The notes below the pieces were generated by a model. The model was not told the DNA's origin. It ran no database searches and saw only the letters and a list, made by a program, of their open reading frames with translations. From assembly GCA_004835665.1 (NCBI GenBank), contig ML240445.1, forward strand, positions 558,001 to 622,000: DNA of 64,000 nt, read 5' to 3'. Below are positions 41,792 to 52,076 of the stretch, piece after piece. Every line of letters begins with the position of its first letter. Positions within the stretch are counted from its first letter, which is position 1. The position numbers and the translations under genes are program-made. This stretch comes from Phoma sp. XZ068 (taxonomy: Eukaryota; Ascomycota; Dothideomycetes; Pleosporales; Didymellaceae).

Positions 41792-44133
41792 GCCGTGGAT
41801 CCAACATCAAATCGCCTAAGACAAGCGGCCTTCTAACCCTAGAATCTCTGGACTAGGCTCGGTTTCATGTTACGAAAGCTTGGAAGGGAAAAATTTGGAA
41901 CCGCTTGCTTGCGGCTCAGTCTACTCGAGACTTGCCTTGGAAAATTGAGGGTGGGATGCCCTACTTTACAGTGGTTGGTGGCGCGGCCACACTTATCGAA
42001 GAATGTCTGTTGGCCGCGAACGCCCTCGCCCTTTCAACTAGGCGAGACCTATACTAAGCTGAGGGATCAACCCGTATCGAACCGGTCGTGGCCGTTGAGT
42101 GGCTATGGCCATTGATTGCCCTGGCAAGGCCTCCTCCGTGAGTATCGGTCACCGAGCCTGGAACAGGCTGTTTGTAAGAGATGTAGAGTTTTCGAAGCAA
42201 AAGAAGAAGCTCACACGATTCCATGCAGGTTTCCAACCGTCAGATTCTCGTGGTTCTCGCCTGTTTGGAACTGTGAGACCAGGACAAGGCGATCATGTGC
42301 AGAGCACGTGCGGCATCGACTCTCCGCGAGGTCTTCGAGCAGATCGTGCGGCACAAGAGGTTGAACGCATCAGACCAATCCACTTCGACTTGTGTGTCTG
42401 CGGACTGTCGACATATAATAGTTGTGAAATGTCGATGTTATAAGTAAGGGCTGCAGGTTCGAGAGGCTGGGAACAGCGGCACGAACCCATGCGCTATCGA
42501 CAGCTCAGCACACCGACCGCTTGGACTGCGCAAAGATCCAATGCGTACACGCCTTTGCCGTTTAATTAGCTTCGCAGCAACCAGCGCGGTACCTATGCAG
42601 AGAATGAATAACGGCGCGCGCCGTACCTGAAGTAGCACACCCCCCACCCACTCGACAGGAGCAAATCTGTTCCTGCATCCATCGCATCAGCCTCATCGAC
42701 TCTAAAGCAAGCATCAAACACAACTCGAAGCTTGTGTACATCATCACGCCGCATGATGCTATTTCTGGCTTGTACATGTTGCCGGTTAGTGGGGAGGTAC
42801 ATACCGCAGGTTGGGGAGCGAGGCTGAGCAAAGCCCCACACATACCTTGAGGTTCTATTTCGCGACGTAGCGGCTACACCATCCCCAGCAGCACATCGAC
42901 GCCTTGGCTTCGCGGGGTCCTTCAAGAAAGATTACGGAATTGGGTGCACATGCGACACCCCGTGCCGTGGCGAAGAACATCGATCAGATCGCAGTCTCGA
43001 CACCCACAAACGAGCGCTGATCGGAGGTGCACCGTGAAGCTGACAGCTTGTGTAACACTACAGGCTTCGTCGCGGCCAACACCAATAGATCTTGGTTGTA
43101 TCTCACACCGCAATGAAAGGGCGGGCTCATCTATCGCCGCCGTGCCTCGCTGCACCCAGCCGTTGGGAACATTGGTGTAGACGCTACCCTTGCATGCACT
43201 TGGAGCAACATTAGACGCCATACACCACTGCCGTCAAGCTGCATGGTGTCAAAGACCATCAAAGAACTTTGCCGATGGCACGGAAAGGCTAGCAAAGCGC
43301 CGTTTATTTTTGTGTGGGCTCATCTCTATTCGTACAAGTCAGCGCTAGAAGCAGTTCATACCGCCGACACTATGGGCTTCCTCCGGTCATTGGACCACGA
43401 AAGCTAGAGTGCAGTTATCTGCAAAGGTCAAGGGCTTACAGATTGACCGGCCTGTCATGCTCTGGGTTGACAAAGTATTGTGATGAAAGCAGACTGTGTG
43501 CAACCCGAAGCGGGCAACCAACCCTTTCCTGCACACCAGACCCGCGGGCGCGAATGGTCAAATTTTTAGTCTGCGCAGCCTCGCTGAAGGTCACTTTGAC
43601 CTTGGTAAATTGGTTCCACAGGTATGCCTCGCCAGATTTGGAGTGTTTCGACTTTCGAGGCTGGCCATCGCGCGAAACCCAATGCTAGACAATCTCTGAG
43701 GCAGCACTCCGGCGGCGAAGGATCCCTAGGCTAGAAAGACGGAAGGTGGATCTGAACAGGCACGACCAACCCGGCCCGAGCCTGGATATCGGCAGGTGTG
43801 GGTGCGCTCAGCGTGACCTGCAGAGTTCTTGGACTACACTATGCCTAAAGTGGTATTCATGTCGCTGTAAGCTCTCAGCCCCATTGGACATCCTGGTCGC
43901 GGTTGCTGCAACGTACTATGCCCCTGGTTCACCAAGCGTCAGCACTGACGCTCACCCACTCTGCTCCGGCAGACGCAGCCTGCACATGCACGTTAGCTGC
44001 ATTCCAGGATGATTACCCTACTGATCCCAGCCTTCGTGCAGCTGTACCTTATCCAAATACCCCCCATATATAACATACTACTCCTCCTGCAACGGTACTT
44101 CAATACCTCAAGCCAACCACCGAACTATTCAAG
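41792..44133. other. gene-poor region upstream of the AflR-like regulator
   Basis: 2.3 kb with short ORFs only. A B-box-like TCGAACC near 42077 prompted a tRNA check, which failed. The region ends with a TATA box near the regulator gene. No repeats recognised. Confidence 0.35.
44067..44073 (+). promoter_or_regulatory. TATA box of the AflR-like regulator gene
   Basis: TATATAA, about 60 bp upstream of the ATG at 44134, in a pyrimidine-rich leader. Confidence 0.5.
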
Positions 44134-45594
44134 ATGTTCCAAACTGTTCCTCAGATCTATACACCTCAATCACCTCCATCGCCTCCAACAGATAACATGC
44201 TCTCCATTCCAACAAATACAAATCTTCCCACTGGTCCGAATGGTCAGCCGAAGCCTAGGAAGATGCGAGCATCTTGCGATGCTTGCTCTCGTGCGAAGGT
44301 CAAGTGTGATAAGGTTAGGCCTACATGCCAACGATGTGGCAACATGAGCATCTGCTGCAACTACTCTCCTTCGATGAGGTACGCTTTTCCTCCAATCAAT
44401 ACATTTTGGGTTCCAGTCAGCTCACACAACGGTAGACTGGGCAAGCCACGCAAGAACAGGAACCCTGACGGCAGTATCATTCGCGACATCTCTAGAGCTA
44501 GTTCATGTGGACCGTTTGGGTCCAGGCCAGAGATTGCCCCCCGAATCACTTCATACACAGTAGAGAGTTCACCGGAGCCCATGGACTCTTTCTATCTCCG
44601 CCCCTCGACGCCTAACTTCCAATTTCAGGATCCCTTTACGAACAACTTCGATGGCAACCAGTCTCCTCCGTACTCAGAGGCCAGCTGGTCGAACGAAGAA
44701 CCGATCACATTCCAGAACTCGACGGATGTGATGGTCCCCATGACCCAGTTCGCCCCTCTGTCGCCATACAATGGTACTGGACATGTTCGCTCCACAAGCC
44801 TGCAAAGCCAGCCAGACTTTCTCGGCCCCATGGATAATGGCATGATCTCACCCCCAATGGCGAGTCCACTTCTCTTCAGCCTGCAAGATCAACAGAGTCT
44901 CCCCATGTTCGAGCCTGAGACATTCACACTGTCACCGCCCCTGATGGCCGCGCCCCAGCCCAACCCAGCCCCTGCTGCTCCTATTCAGAGTCACGATTGC
45001 ACCCAGTTCGCATTCCAGATATTGAACAGCCTCTACTCGCCACCATCGTCTCAGCCTTCCTTTGATGACTTCAATGGCACAGCTGATGGCCTTCCTACCC
45101 TGGACGCTGTTCTGTCGGCCAACAAAGCTGCAGTCGAAAACCTCTCAGCTCTCCTCCGCTGCCCCTGCTCGGCGAATCCACACTTCTCCACCACCATTGC
45201 ATTCTCTATCACAAAAATTCTGTCCTGGTACCAGGCTATTGCCGGCGTCGCTCAAGACATTGTCTCTCCTATCAACACCCGAATGGAAGCGTTCACACAT
45301 ACTTCTATCCTTCTGGGCGACTTCAAACTCGAGGTCGAGGATGAGGAGACCTTCCGCACTCAGATCATTCTCGGAGAGCTTCGGAAGGTCGAGAAGCTCA
45401 TCGACATGTTCTCCGAATGCTACTGCAAATCTTCCAGCGATGGCGTGGAGTGCGGCGTCTACGCGTCCTTGGAAACCTTACTCCGCACTCGCGTCCGAGA
45501 CACCTTCAAAGTGACTATGCGCACTGCGCCCATCGACGTGAAGCGCCAGGTTGCTTCTCGTACTCAAAGCCGCAACCGCGTTAACACCTTGTAA
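44134..45594 (+). CDS. AflR-like Zn(II)2Cys6 transcription factor
   Basis: A fungal binuclear-zinc-cluster regulator. The DNA-binding domain has the full C-x2-C-x6-C-x6-C-x2-C-x6-C pattern in RASCDACSRAKVKCDKVRPT and the following CQRCGNMSICC (about residues 47-75). After it comes the basic linker typical of the AflR group. The C-terminal half carries the AflR-type segment LSALLRCPCSANPHFSTTIA ... ITKILSWYQAIAGVAQ (about 330-375). The reading frame is open throughout, but 44379-44435 looks like a 57-nt stop-free intron (AG|GTACGC...GTAG). Removing it joins SPSMR to LGKPRKNRN, the usual sequence of this group, giving 467 instead of 486 aa. Relatives often control secondary-metabolite clusters; no polyketide or peptide synthase lies in this window, so the target is unknown. 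Confidence 0.88.
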   Translation: MFQTVPQIYTPQSPPSPPTDNMLSIPTNTNLPTGPNGQPKPRKMRASCDACSRAKVKCDKVRPTCQRCGNMSICCNYSPSMRYAFPPINTFWVPVSSHNGRLGKPRKNRNPDGSIIRDISRASSCGPFGSRPEIAPRITSYTVESSPEPMDSFYLRPSTPNFQFQDPFTNNFDGNQSPPYSEASWSNEEPITFQNSTDVMVPMTQFAPLSPYNGTGHVRSTSLQSQPDFLGPMDNGMISPPMASPLLFSLQDQQSLPMFEPETFTLSPPLMAAPQPNPAPAAPIQSHDCTQFAFQILNSLYSPPSSQPSFDDFNGTADGLPTLDAVLSANKAAVENLSALLRCPCSANPHFSTTIAFSITKILSWYQAIAGVAQDIVSPINTRMEAFTHTSILLGDFKLEVEDEETFRTQIILGELRKVEKLIDMFSECYCKSSSDGVECGVYASLETLLRTRVRDTFKVTMRTAPIDVKRQVASRTQSRNRVNTL

Positions 45595-46161
45595 AATTTC
45601 TTATCTTTCACACCTGCTGCATTTCAGCGCTATGATACCCTCGCTAAGCATATTCTCTTTCTTTTTACGCATTGTTCTTTTCCACGATCGAGCCGCATCG
45701 CTCTCGTTTGCATTGTAGATCAGGCTATTGCATTCATGTCTATCATGGACACTAGGGGTTTATTGGGTTTTCTGTAAATATAAAGCATGTGTCTCTTGCT
45801 ATCAATACTATCTATACTATCTCGCACATCCGTTTAAGCATCTACACTTCCACGGATATAGCTTGACAGAACACACTTGCAACACAATGAGAACGCCTGC
45901 GTTCGCAAATCAAACAGGATACTTCACCTTGAGTGCGTTTCTCCATAATTGTGTTCCGAGAAATCACACGTATGGCCGGGAGAATTGCATACCCCTCTTT
46001 CCTGCCAGGCACCCAACAGGTATCACATCCCAACCAAGCGCACGTCCATTGAACCCGAATGCCCCATTCTTGAGTCAGAAACAACTCACGCCACCACTTC
46101 GCCGAATCACATTCTGTTGTGCATGCGTTCCTGGAGATTCTAAACTAGCCAAGGCAAACAC

Positions 46162-46192
46162 AACAACCTGATTGCTCCAGTTTCAGGTTGTT
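46162..46192. repeat. 10-bp inverted repeat with 11-nt loop
   Basis: AACAACCTGA at 46162-46171 is the exact reverse complement of TCAGGTTGTT at 46183-46192. It lies about 570 bp past the AflR-like gene stop and could fold as a hairpin in a transcript; no function is assigned. Confidence 0.6.
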
Positions 46193-46377
46193 CTTAAGAC
46201 ATCCAACAAGAGGCGCTTAAAATTCAGATACTTGCCTGCAGATCGAGCATCTGGATCGATGGGGGCGTGAAGAGGGCGTTGAGGCATGGAGGCGCCTGGT
46301 GATCGCCCTCGCCCCTAGGTTGCAACAGTAACATTTGCCGCAGATTCTGGAATCAGTCGATCAATTCTGTCTCGTAA

Positions 46378-46779
46378 TTCTCATTCTCGCCCTATGATCA
46401 GGTTGCAGCACTTGTCATTGTCATTTCTCAGGCACCCGTCCCACTTGCTACCGGCTTACCCGTTCACAGCGTTGAAGGGAACACTCAAGCTCAGGCCTAC
46501 GCGGATGGCTTCAGCCACATCCTTACCCCTGCTGCACAACAGCCAGGGCCCGAGCCGCAGGGGACCATGCATGCGCCAATCGTAAAATTAGAGGGCCGCG
46601 CGGGGCTGTTAGGCGCGCTGCGCCAGGCCGAAATTGGGGCGGTTTGGGGCGGGGTGGCTGAGACTTTCGATAGGTACGTGCTTATGTGCAGCAAGTCATG
46701 CAGGGTGGATGCGCAAGGTGACCGGTTTTGTGTGATGTGTGGGGGGAGTTTTGTGCGAGGCGGTGCTGACTCAGATTGA
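46378..46779 (+). CDS. doubtful ORF with a C-x3-C...C-x2-C zinc-ribbon-like end
   Basis: The frame is open from 46378 to the TGA at 46777-46779 (133 codons), and the first in-frame ATG is at 46567. The upstream part reads smoothly (APVPLATGLPVHSVEGNTQA). The end has MCSKSCRVDAQGDRFCVMCG, spacing reminiscent of a zinc ribbon. No convincing upstream exon or start was found, and the opposite strand is also open. It may be a relic, a 3' exon, or chance. Confidence 0.2.
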   Translation, partial: FSFSPYDQVAALVIVISQAPVPLATGLPVHSVEGNTQAQAYADGFSHILTPAAQQPGPEPQGTMHAPIVKLEGRAGLLGALRQAEIGAVWGGVAETFDRYVLMCSKSCRVDAQGDRFCVMCGGSFVRGGADSD

Positions 46780-48597
46780 TATTGATTGTTGGTTATGGAA
46801 GGGGAAAGAGGGGCACAGTACAAAGGACTTGAGGGTGTAGGAGAACGTGCGGGGCGTAAGCCGGCATTTCTTGCAATATTGATGACATGACGAATTGGTT
46901 ATACGATTTCTGATCATCGATGGCAATCACCTGACCTTCTGTCCTCTTCTTGGTTTCTTCTGCGAGGTCCGTGTTGTGACTACTAACCAGCAGTAAACTA
47001 ATCCATGGCCGTTCCTTACGTCACTCACACCATACACCTGCATGCATCATAGCCGCATTTTTGGAGACGGGCATCATCCAAGCCTTTTATATTGCTTATC
47101 ATCAAGATAGTTGAATTGAACTTGATTCTTGAACCTCCTTCATCGCACGTGCGAGTTGAATAAGTTCTGAGTACCCTACGCTCACGCTCCGTACATGCCG
47201 CCTCCAAAAACAGCACGCGTGAACCACAACCCCTGCGCGCACATGCATAACCCCGGTTCACCTGCCAGGTTTTCTGACCAAGCTTTCTCAGTTGCTCAAT
47301 GCGGCAGTCAGGTTGTAAAGGATCACGCAGAGCATTTCCATTGGTTAATATAGATTAAATACCGATACTCTGGCAAAAATCAATACACAGGTGCAGCCAG
47401 GCCTCGAGGCAGAGCAGCGCCAGGCTGGATATGGTGGAATTTGCTTTTCTTGGGCTCGATGAAGAGTAATCGCCGGTCCATAAGGATGAGGGTCCAATGA
47501 GGCTCATGTGAGCTGTTCCGTGAGTGCCGCTGGTGAGAGAGTGGGCACTGCCTCGCCGTAGACAGACATACTATGGGCGGCTAGAAAGTATCCTGACCAC
47601 GCCGCAATTGGGTTTTTTTGCGTGACGGCGTGCATCCCGATCAGGGCAAATCAGCGGTACCAAATTTAGGATCATTCATACCCAAGGTAATATCCCGTTC
47701 GAGCTTCTCGTAGGCGATGTCCGCCACAGTTGGCTACGAGGTGGCACGTGAGAGACCTTGTGGCGCGTGTATAAGGAGCAAATGGTGATAATGAAGTGTG
47801 GGATTGTAATGAGGGTGTGAGGTATTGATGATGGCCGCATTGGGATTACAGCGGTACCCCTTTACAGCGTAGCTCAAGGCCAGAGCCCTGGCGTTTTCCA
47901 CTCGAGGTGGAGTTCCACGCTTTCTTGGGTCAACACCCACTCCGATATGAGCTGACCTCTCTGTGACATAGCAATTGGGTTGGGCGGATGCCTTTCGGTT
48001 GTAAGAAGGGTGACATGATTACTTGAGAAATCTGTGAAGTTCGGTGAAGCATCGGTGGAGGCGAACCAGCCCTCCGAAGGACAAAGCCAGATTTTGGAAC
48101 AGTCCAAAGTTGTGGAGGGTACTCGCATTCGCACTACTTGTACAAATCGAGTTCAATAATCATTTTGCCTTGCATTCCACGAAACCAAGGGTTCGGCGCA
48201 TCTGCACACAGGCCCATGGTTCCAGCCACGGTTGCGCGAATGGATCCCACCGTAGTCTAAGACATCCGGACGTGATACTGAACGAAGCGCCGACTAGATG
48301 GCAGGTGCGTTGGACGTGCCTTGGTGGCCACGTTTTGTGTACTTTGATAAGACCTTGCTGCAATCGACCGCATTTGGCCATCTTCTGTAGGTCTTAAATG
48401 TATCAAGTCTCGTCATCTGCGTAGCAGGGCAAGAAGAGCGCACCTGCTGCCTGTTCTTGTCCCAAGCCTAAGCAAGCTGTAGTCGAGTATACAAACTCAG
48501 ATTTACCACATCATTGGTGCGTACATCTCATCCGTCTTGGGTCTTTGAGTTGCGTAGGAGTCTAGAGCCGGCATATTGCAAAGGGCAGAGTCGGCTT

Positions 48598-49047
48598 TCA
48601 TAGGTATACACCCTCCTCATCTTCTCCAGTCTGCGCTGATGTGCCATCTGCCTGTTGTTGCGCCGCCTGAGGACCACTTGGTGCAGCCATGCTTGTCCCA
48701 TTCTGTGTAGGCGCTGTGCCGTTTAGCCCAATAGCGCCCTCCTCTTTCCTGACTTCGCCCTCGTCTCTAGGCCTCCAAGGTAAGCCGCGCACCTCCTCGA
48801 CCTCTTTCCTAATCAGGTCCATGCGCTCGTTGAAGTTCTTCATGACCTGTCGGTTCTCGAGCAACGCTTCGTAACAGTCGCGGTCATCATTCTCCCGGGC
48901 AAAGTCTTCTAGCTGCTTGTTGCTCGATTCGAGATGTGTGATGTTGTTGGTAAGCTCGGCGTGCTTCGCGTAGAGTGAGGAGATTGGAAGATCGGTGAGT
49001 GCAGCGGCGAACCGTGCGGCTGTAATCGGGGTAGCTTCGGAAGACAT
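48598..49047 (-). CDS. Tma17/Adc17-like proteasome assembly chaperone candidate
   Basis: The 149-aa single-exon product starts at ATG 49047 (the frame continues upstream without a stop, but the MSSEATP start gives the family-like N-terminus). Residues 25-95 form a helical hairpin: SSLYAKHAELTNNITHLESS, then NKQLEDFARE and a second helix ENRQVMKNFNERMDLIRKEV. The pattern of SNxxL followed by an acidic spacer and EN-x-x-V-x-x-N-x-N-E-R resembles yeast Tma17/Adc17, which helps Rpt6-Rpt3 pairing during proteasome base assembly under stress. The tail is disordered (Ala/Gln/Gly-rich) and ends EDEEGVYL. The match is from memory and short, so another small prefoldin-like coiled-coil family remains possible. 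A strong inverted repeat lies 91-124 bp upstream of the start. Confidence 0.55.
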   Translation of the reverse strand: MSSEATPITAARFAAALTDLPISSLYAKHAELTNNITHLESSNKQLEDFARENDDRDCYEALLENRQVMKNFNERMDLIRKEVEEVRGLPWRPRDEGEVRKEEGAIGLNGTAPTQNGTSMAAPSGPQAAQQQADGTSAQTGEDEEGVYL

Positions 49048-49137
49048 AGTGATGGCTTTGCGCGTCAGGTGTAGTCGTCGAAGTGGAGGAGTTATGTTGA
49101 AGGGAGGATGGCGAAAGCAGTCAAACTTGTGAATGAC

Positions 49138-49171
49138 GTGGGGCCGGAGCTTCGAAGAGCTCCGGCCCCAC
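49138..49171. repeat. perfect 14-bp GC-rich inverted repeat with 6-nt loop
   Basis: GTGGGGCCGGAGCT (49138-49151) and AGCTCCGGCCCCAC (49158-49171) are exact reverse complements around TCGAAG. The element lies 91-124 bp upstream of the Tma17-like ATG, in its promoter or 5' UTR. It could bind a dimeric regulator or form a stable RNA hairpin. Confidence 0.9.
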
Positions 49172-49795
49172 CTCACTTCCCACGCCTCGTGAACTTCAGC
49201 AACATAACAAAACGCGCCAAAACTTGTCAAAAGGTCATATTTACAACTGCTATCATTAGTCGTAATATATTAAATCTATGCGATGGGTACGACTATGACC
49301 TCCAATGTATGCATACATTTCGAGGGAACAAAGAAGATGCTTTCGAAATCCCGCATGCTCCTCCGCCCTATATTTATATCCTATCAGCAGAGGGGCGCTA
49401 CTGCAATGCCATGTGCTCTACTCCGATGCATACTGTCACACGCTCATAGCACACTGTACGACTCCAAGATGCTCAGCCAAGCCTCAGTCAGACACTTAGA
49501 GTCCACGACATGACCATTTTCCCATACGGATAGAAATCTTAATTCACTTACCGAGGCTGCATGAGACTTACCGATTGGAGGAGGTACTAGCCGAAGAAGT
49601 CCGGCGGAAAAGTAAATACCAGACAGTATACAGAAAAGGATTAGACTTACCACTACTCCGCTAGTTCAAATACGCCAAATACACTTCGTTGTCGTGTTGC
49701 AGATCCGGAGTAGAATCTAAAGTTGATTCTAAGCTAGTAAAACATCACGGGTAGACTTTCTCCGAGGTGGAGGTGCAGCCAGCGTGAGATGGGTC

Positions 49796-49803
49796 TATAA
49801 AGG
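49796..49803 (+). promoter_or_regulatory. TATA box of the carboxylesterase gene
   Basis: TATAAAGG, about 70 bp upstream of the ATG at 49872, on the gene's strand. Confidence 0.55.
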
Positions 49804-49871
49804 TACACGGTGGTGCATACAGGTCCAACAGTAGTCCATCGTTGGTCGTTGATCAGCACGAAATACGCAAG

Positions 49872-51656
49872 ATGAATCAGTCTTTTTACAGGTCGGTTCT
49901 GGCAATTTTTCTATTCTCCTCCACAGCCCTCGCTGCACCAGCTGCTGTGGACCCGGTAGTGACTATTTCTGCTGGTACCATCATAGGGACTGCAATAAAA
50001 CCAGCCAACCAGCCAGCACTAACAGCTTCTGCAAACGCTTACCTCGGTGTGCCTTTCGCAAAATCACCACCAGAGAGGTTCAGTCCACCGCAGGCGGCAT
50101 CTCCTTGGTCTACACCGCTCCAGGCACGAGCTATCAAGCCTGCATGTATCCAACAGTTCGCCGGCTCTGGACAAGCACAAGAGTTGTCGAAAAAGTTCTT
50201 CAATAACCCCAATGGTGAGGCTCCCGCAGAAAGTGAAGATTGCTTGTACCTCAATGTGTACACTCCGCCTGGCGCAACGCCAAATAGTAGGAAGGCGGTT
50301 ATGTTCTGGCTGTTTGGTGTATGTATCTCGCCTCTGCCCTATTGAAAATACTGACCGTGTCAGGGTAACCTGCAATTCGGCACGGGCGGGCTCCCATACT
50401 ATGACGGCAGCTCCCTAGCCACCACCCAGGATGTCGTCGTAGTTACGATCAATTACCGCACGAATAGTAAGGCCTCTCTATGCTATAGACCAGGTTCCCT
50501 TGTCACTGTTATTAGACACTTACTAATGCACCCAAGTCTTCGGCTTCTCGAACTCCCCTGAAATTCCATTTGGTTCGCAGAACTCAGGCTTCCTCGACCA
50601 ACGCTTCGCACTTCAGTGGGTCCAGAAGAACATTGCCTCCTTTGGCGGAGACCCTGCTCGCGTCACCATCTTTGGCGAATCTGCAGGCGGCGAGTCCGTC
50701 AAGCAACTTCTCGCTAATCCACCCTCTCCACGTCCCTTCTCAGCAGCAATCTTGCAGAGCCAGAATGCCGTGTTTACAGGTAATGGATTGGTGAGCTACA
50801 AGCAAGTGCTTGTGAACTTTGGTTGTCTCAATATTGCGTGTTTGAGAAGAAAAGATGCGTTGGCAATCAAGAAATACATCGAAGAAAACAGCCTGGTCTT
50901 CCCACCGGTGAACAACGATGGGACGTCCATTGACGACGTGAAGCCTAGCATTGTGACGAAGAATTGGGCAGATGTGCCGACATTCTTCGGCACGAACCTC
51001 AACGAGGGACGTGTCTTTTTGGCCACTTTGGGTCTGGACAACGGGACTGCGGCTGTCGAGGGCGCTCTGGCGAGCGTAGGCATTACCGACCCAGATCTCA
51101 AAAAGAGAATTCGGGCGATCTACTTAGGTGAGGGTATTGAGGACCTCTACCTTGTGGCGGACAGGTATATTATATACCACCCCACTTCACTGTTGTTACA
51201 GCTGACATCCGAAACAGAATTCTGACAGATCTGATGTTTACGTGCTCCACTTCCACCCTCTCGAACTTCCTTGCTCTCAATGACTACACTACATACCGCT
51301 ACCGCTTTGACCCTTCTTTCCCGACAACCTCTCTTTTCGCCAACTCCGGCGCATACCACACCTCCGAGATCCCTGAGGTCTTCGGCACATACCCACTGTC
51401 TAATCAATTCGGAACTGCCACAACGCAACAAATTGACTTGAGTGCTTTTATGCAGAAGACGTGGGCTGGCTTTGCAAAGAATCCTAGTGGCGGTGTGGGA
51501 TGGCCCAAGGTTGGGAAGGTGTTGGGAAAGGAGGAGTTGGGGTTATTGGGGAGTAAAGAAAGCAGTGGCGTGCGTGTTGTTAACAAACTCGTGGCGGATT
51601 ACCCATGTGGTCTGTATGCGCCGATTGGCGATGCACTGAAGTTGAACTGGAAGTAG
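49872..51656 (+). CDS. secreted type-B carboxylesterase/lipase
   Basis: A serine hydrolase of the cholinesterase-like alpha/beta-hydrolase family, cleaving carboxylic esters outside the cell. Exons 49872-50318, 50364-50466, 50537-51164 and 51218-51656; the introns are 45, 70 and 53 nt. The product is 538 aa, the usual length. Residues 1-21 are a signal peptide (RSVLAIFLFSSTALAAPA). Family signatures are AYLGVPFAKSPPERF, the first disulfide-loop motif SEDCLYLNVYTP, and the oxyanion region FGGNLQFGTGG. The nucleophile elbow is GESAGGES (Ser about 232). The acid is probably in GTNLNEG, and the histidine in AYHTSEIPEVFG. The triad therefore looks complete. A TATA box and a secreted product suggest inducible expression. 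It converges with an MFS transporter gene, leaving 420 bp between stops. The substrate is unknown. Confidence 0.93.
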
Positions 51657-52076
51657 TTTCGTATTCCTTGTTCCCAAATGTGCTAAGATGATGGGGTCCT
51701 TCACAACGCTTTGGGGAACATCTGCGTCTGGTTTTCAGGTATGGTCTTCGTTTTTTGAGCTTTGAGTCTACTAGAATCCCGCTGACAGCTGGATCAGCTG
51801 CTGTGCAGCGTCACACAACTTCGAGATACCAATAAACCATGATGCAGAGCGAAACGCAAATCATCAATCCTGTTCTTCGGATCCCGAGGCGATCTTATAA
51901 ATTAGCGAGATATCGATTCAGCGTCACCAAATCAGGAGGAACTAATGTCTCTCATATGTATACAATGTTATTATGTAGCTCCACACTCGCATTATTAATT
52001 ACAGGGTATCATTGCTTTCGCACGCTTTCCAAACTCATCTATACCTTCCTCGCTCCAATGTTTCCACTGTTCACAC
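51657..52076. other. convergent intergenic region esterase / MFS
   Basis: 420 bp between converging stops, AT-richer towards 51900-52000. No gene. Confidence 0.4.

Larger units (their letters stand above)
45595..48597. other. 3-kb gene-poor region with a zinc-ribbon-like ORF and an inverted repeat
   Basis: No confident gene. It contains a 10-bp inverted repeat (46162-46192) and one open frame of coding-like composition (46378-46779), both listed separately. The remainder shows only short random-looking ORFs. Confidence 0.4.
49048..49871. other. divergent region between the Tma17-like gene and the carboxylesterase gene
   Basis: 824 bp holding both promoters, a perfect 14-bp inverted repeat near the Tma17-like gene and a TATA box near the esterase gene. 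No gene. Confidence 0.45.

Noticed and set aside
42030..42135. Possible tRNA on the minus strand (GGTTCGATAC box near 42077)
   Set aside because: Only four of five T-stem pairs form, and I could not find a matching acceptor stem or an A box at the right distance.
49048..49230. 61-residue N-terminal extension of the Tma17-like protein
   Set aside because: It would read through the GC-rich inverted repeat and adds sequence unlike the family. The MSSEATP start is in good context.
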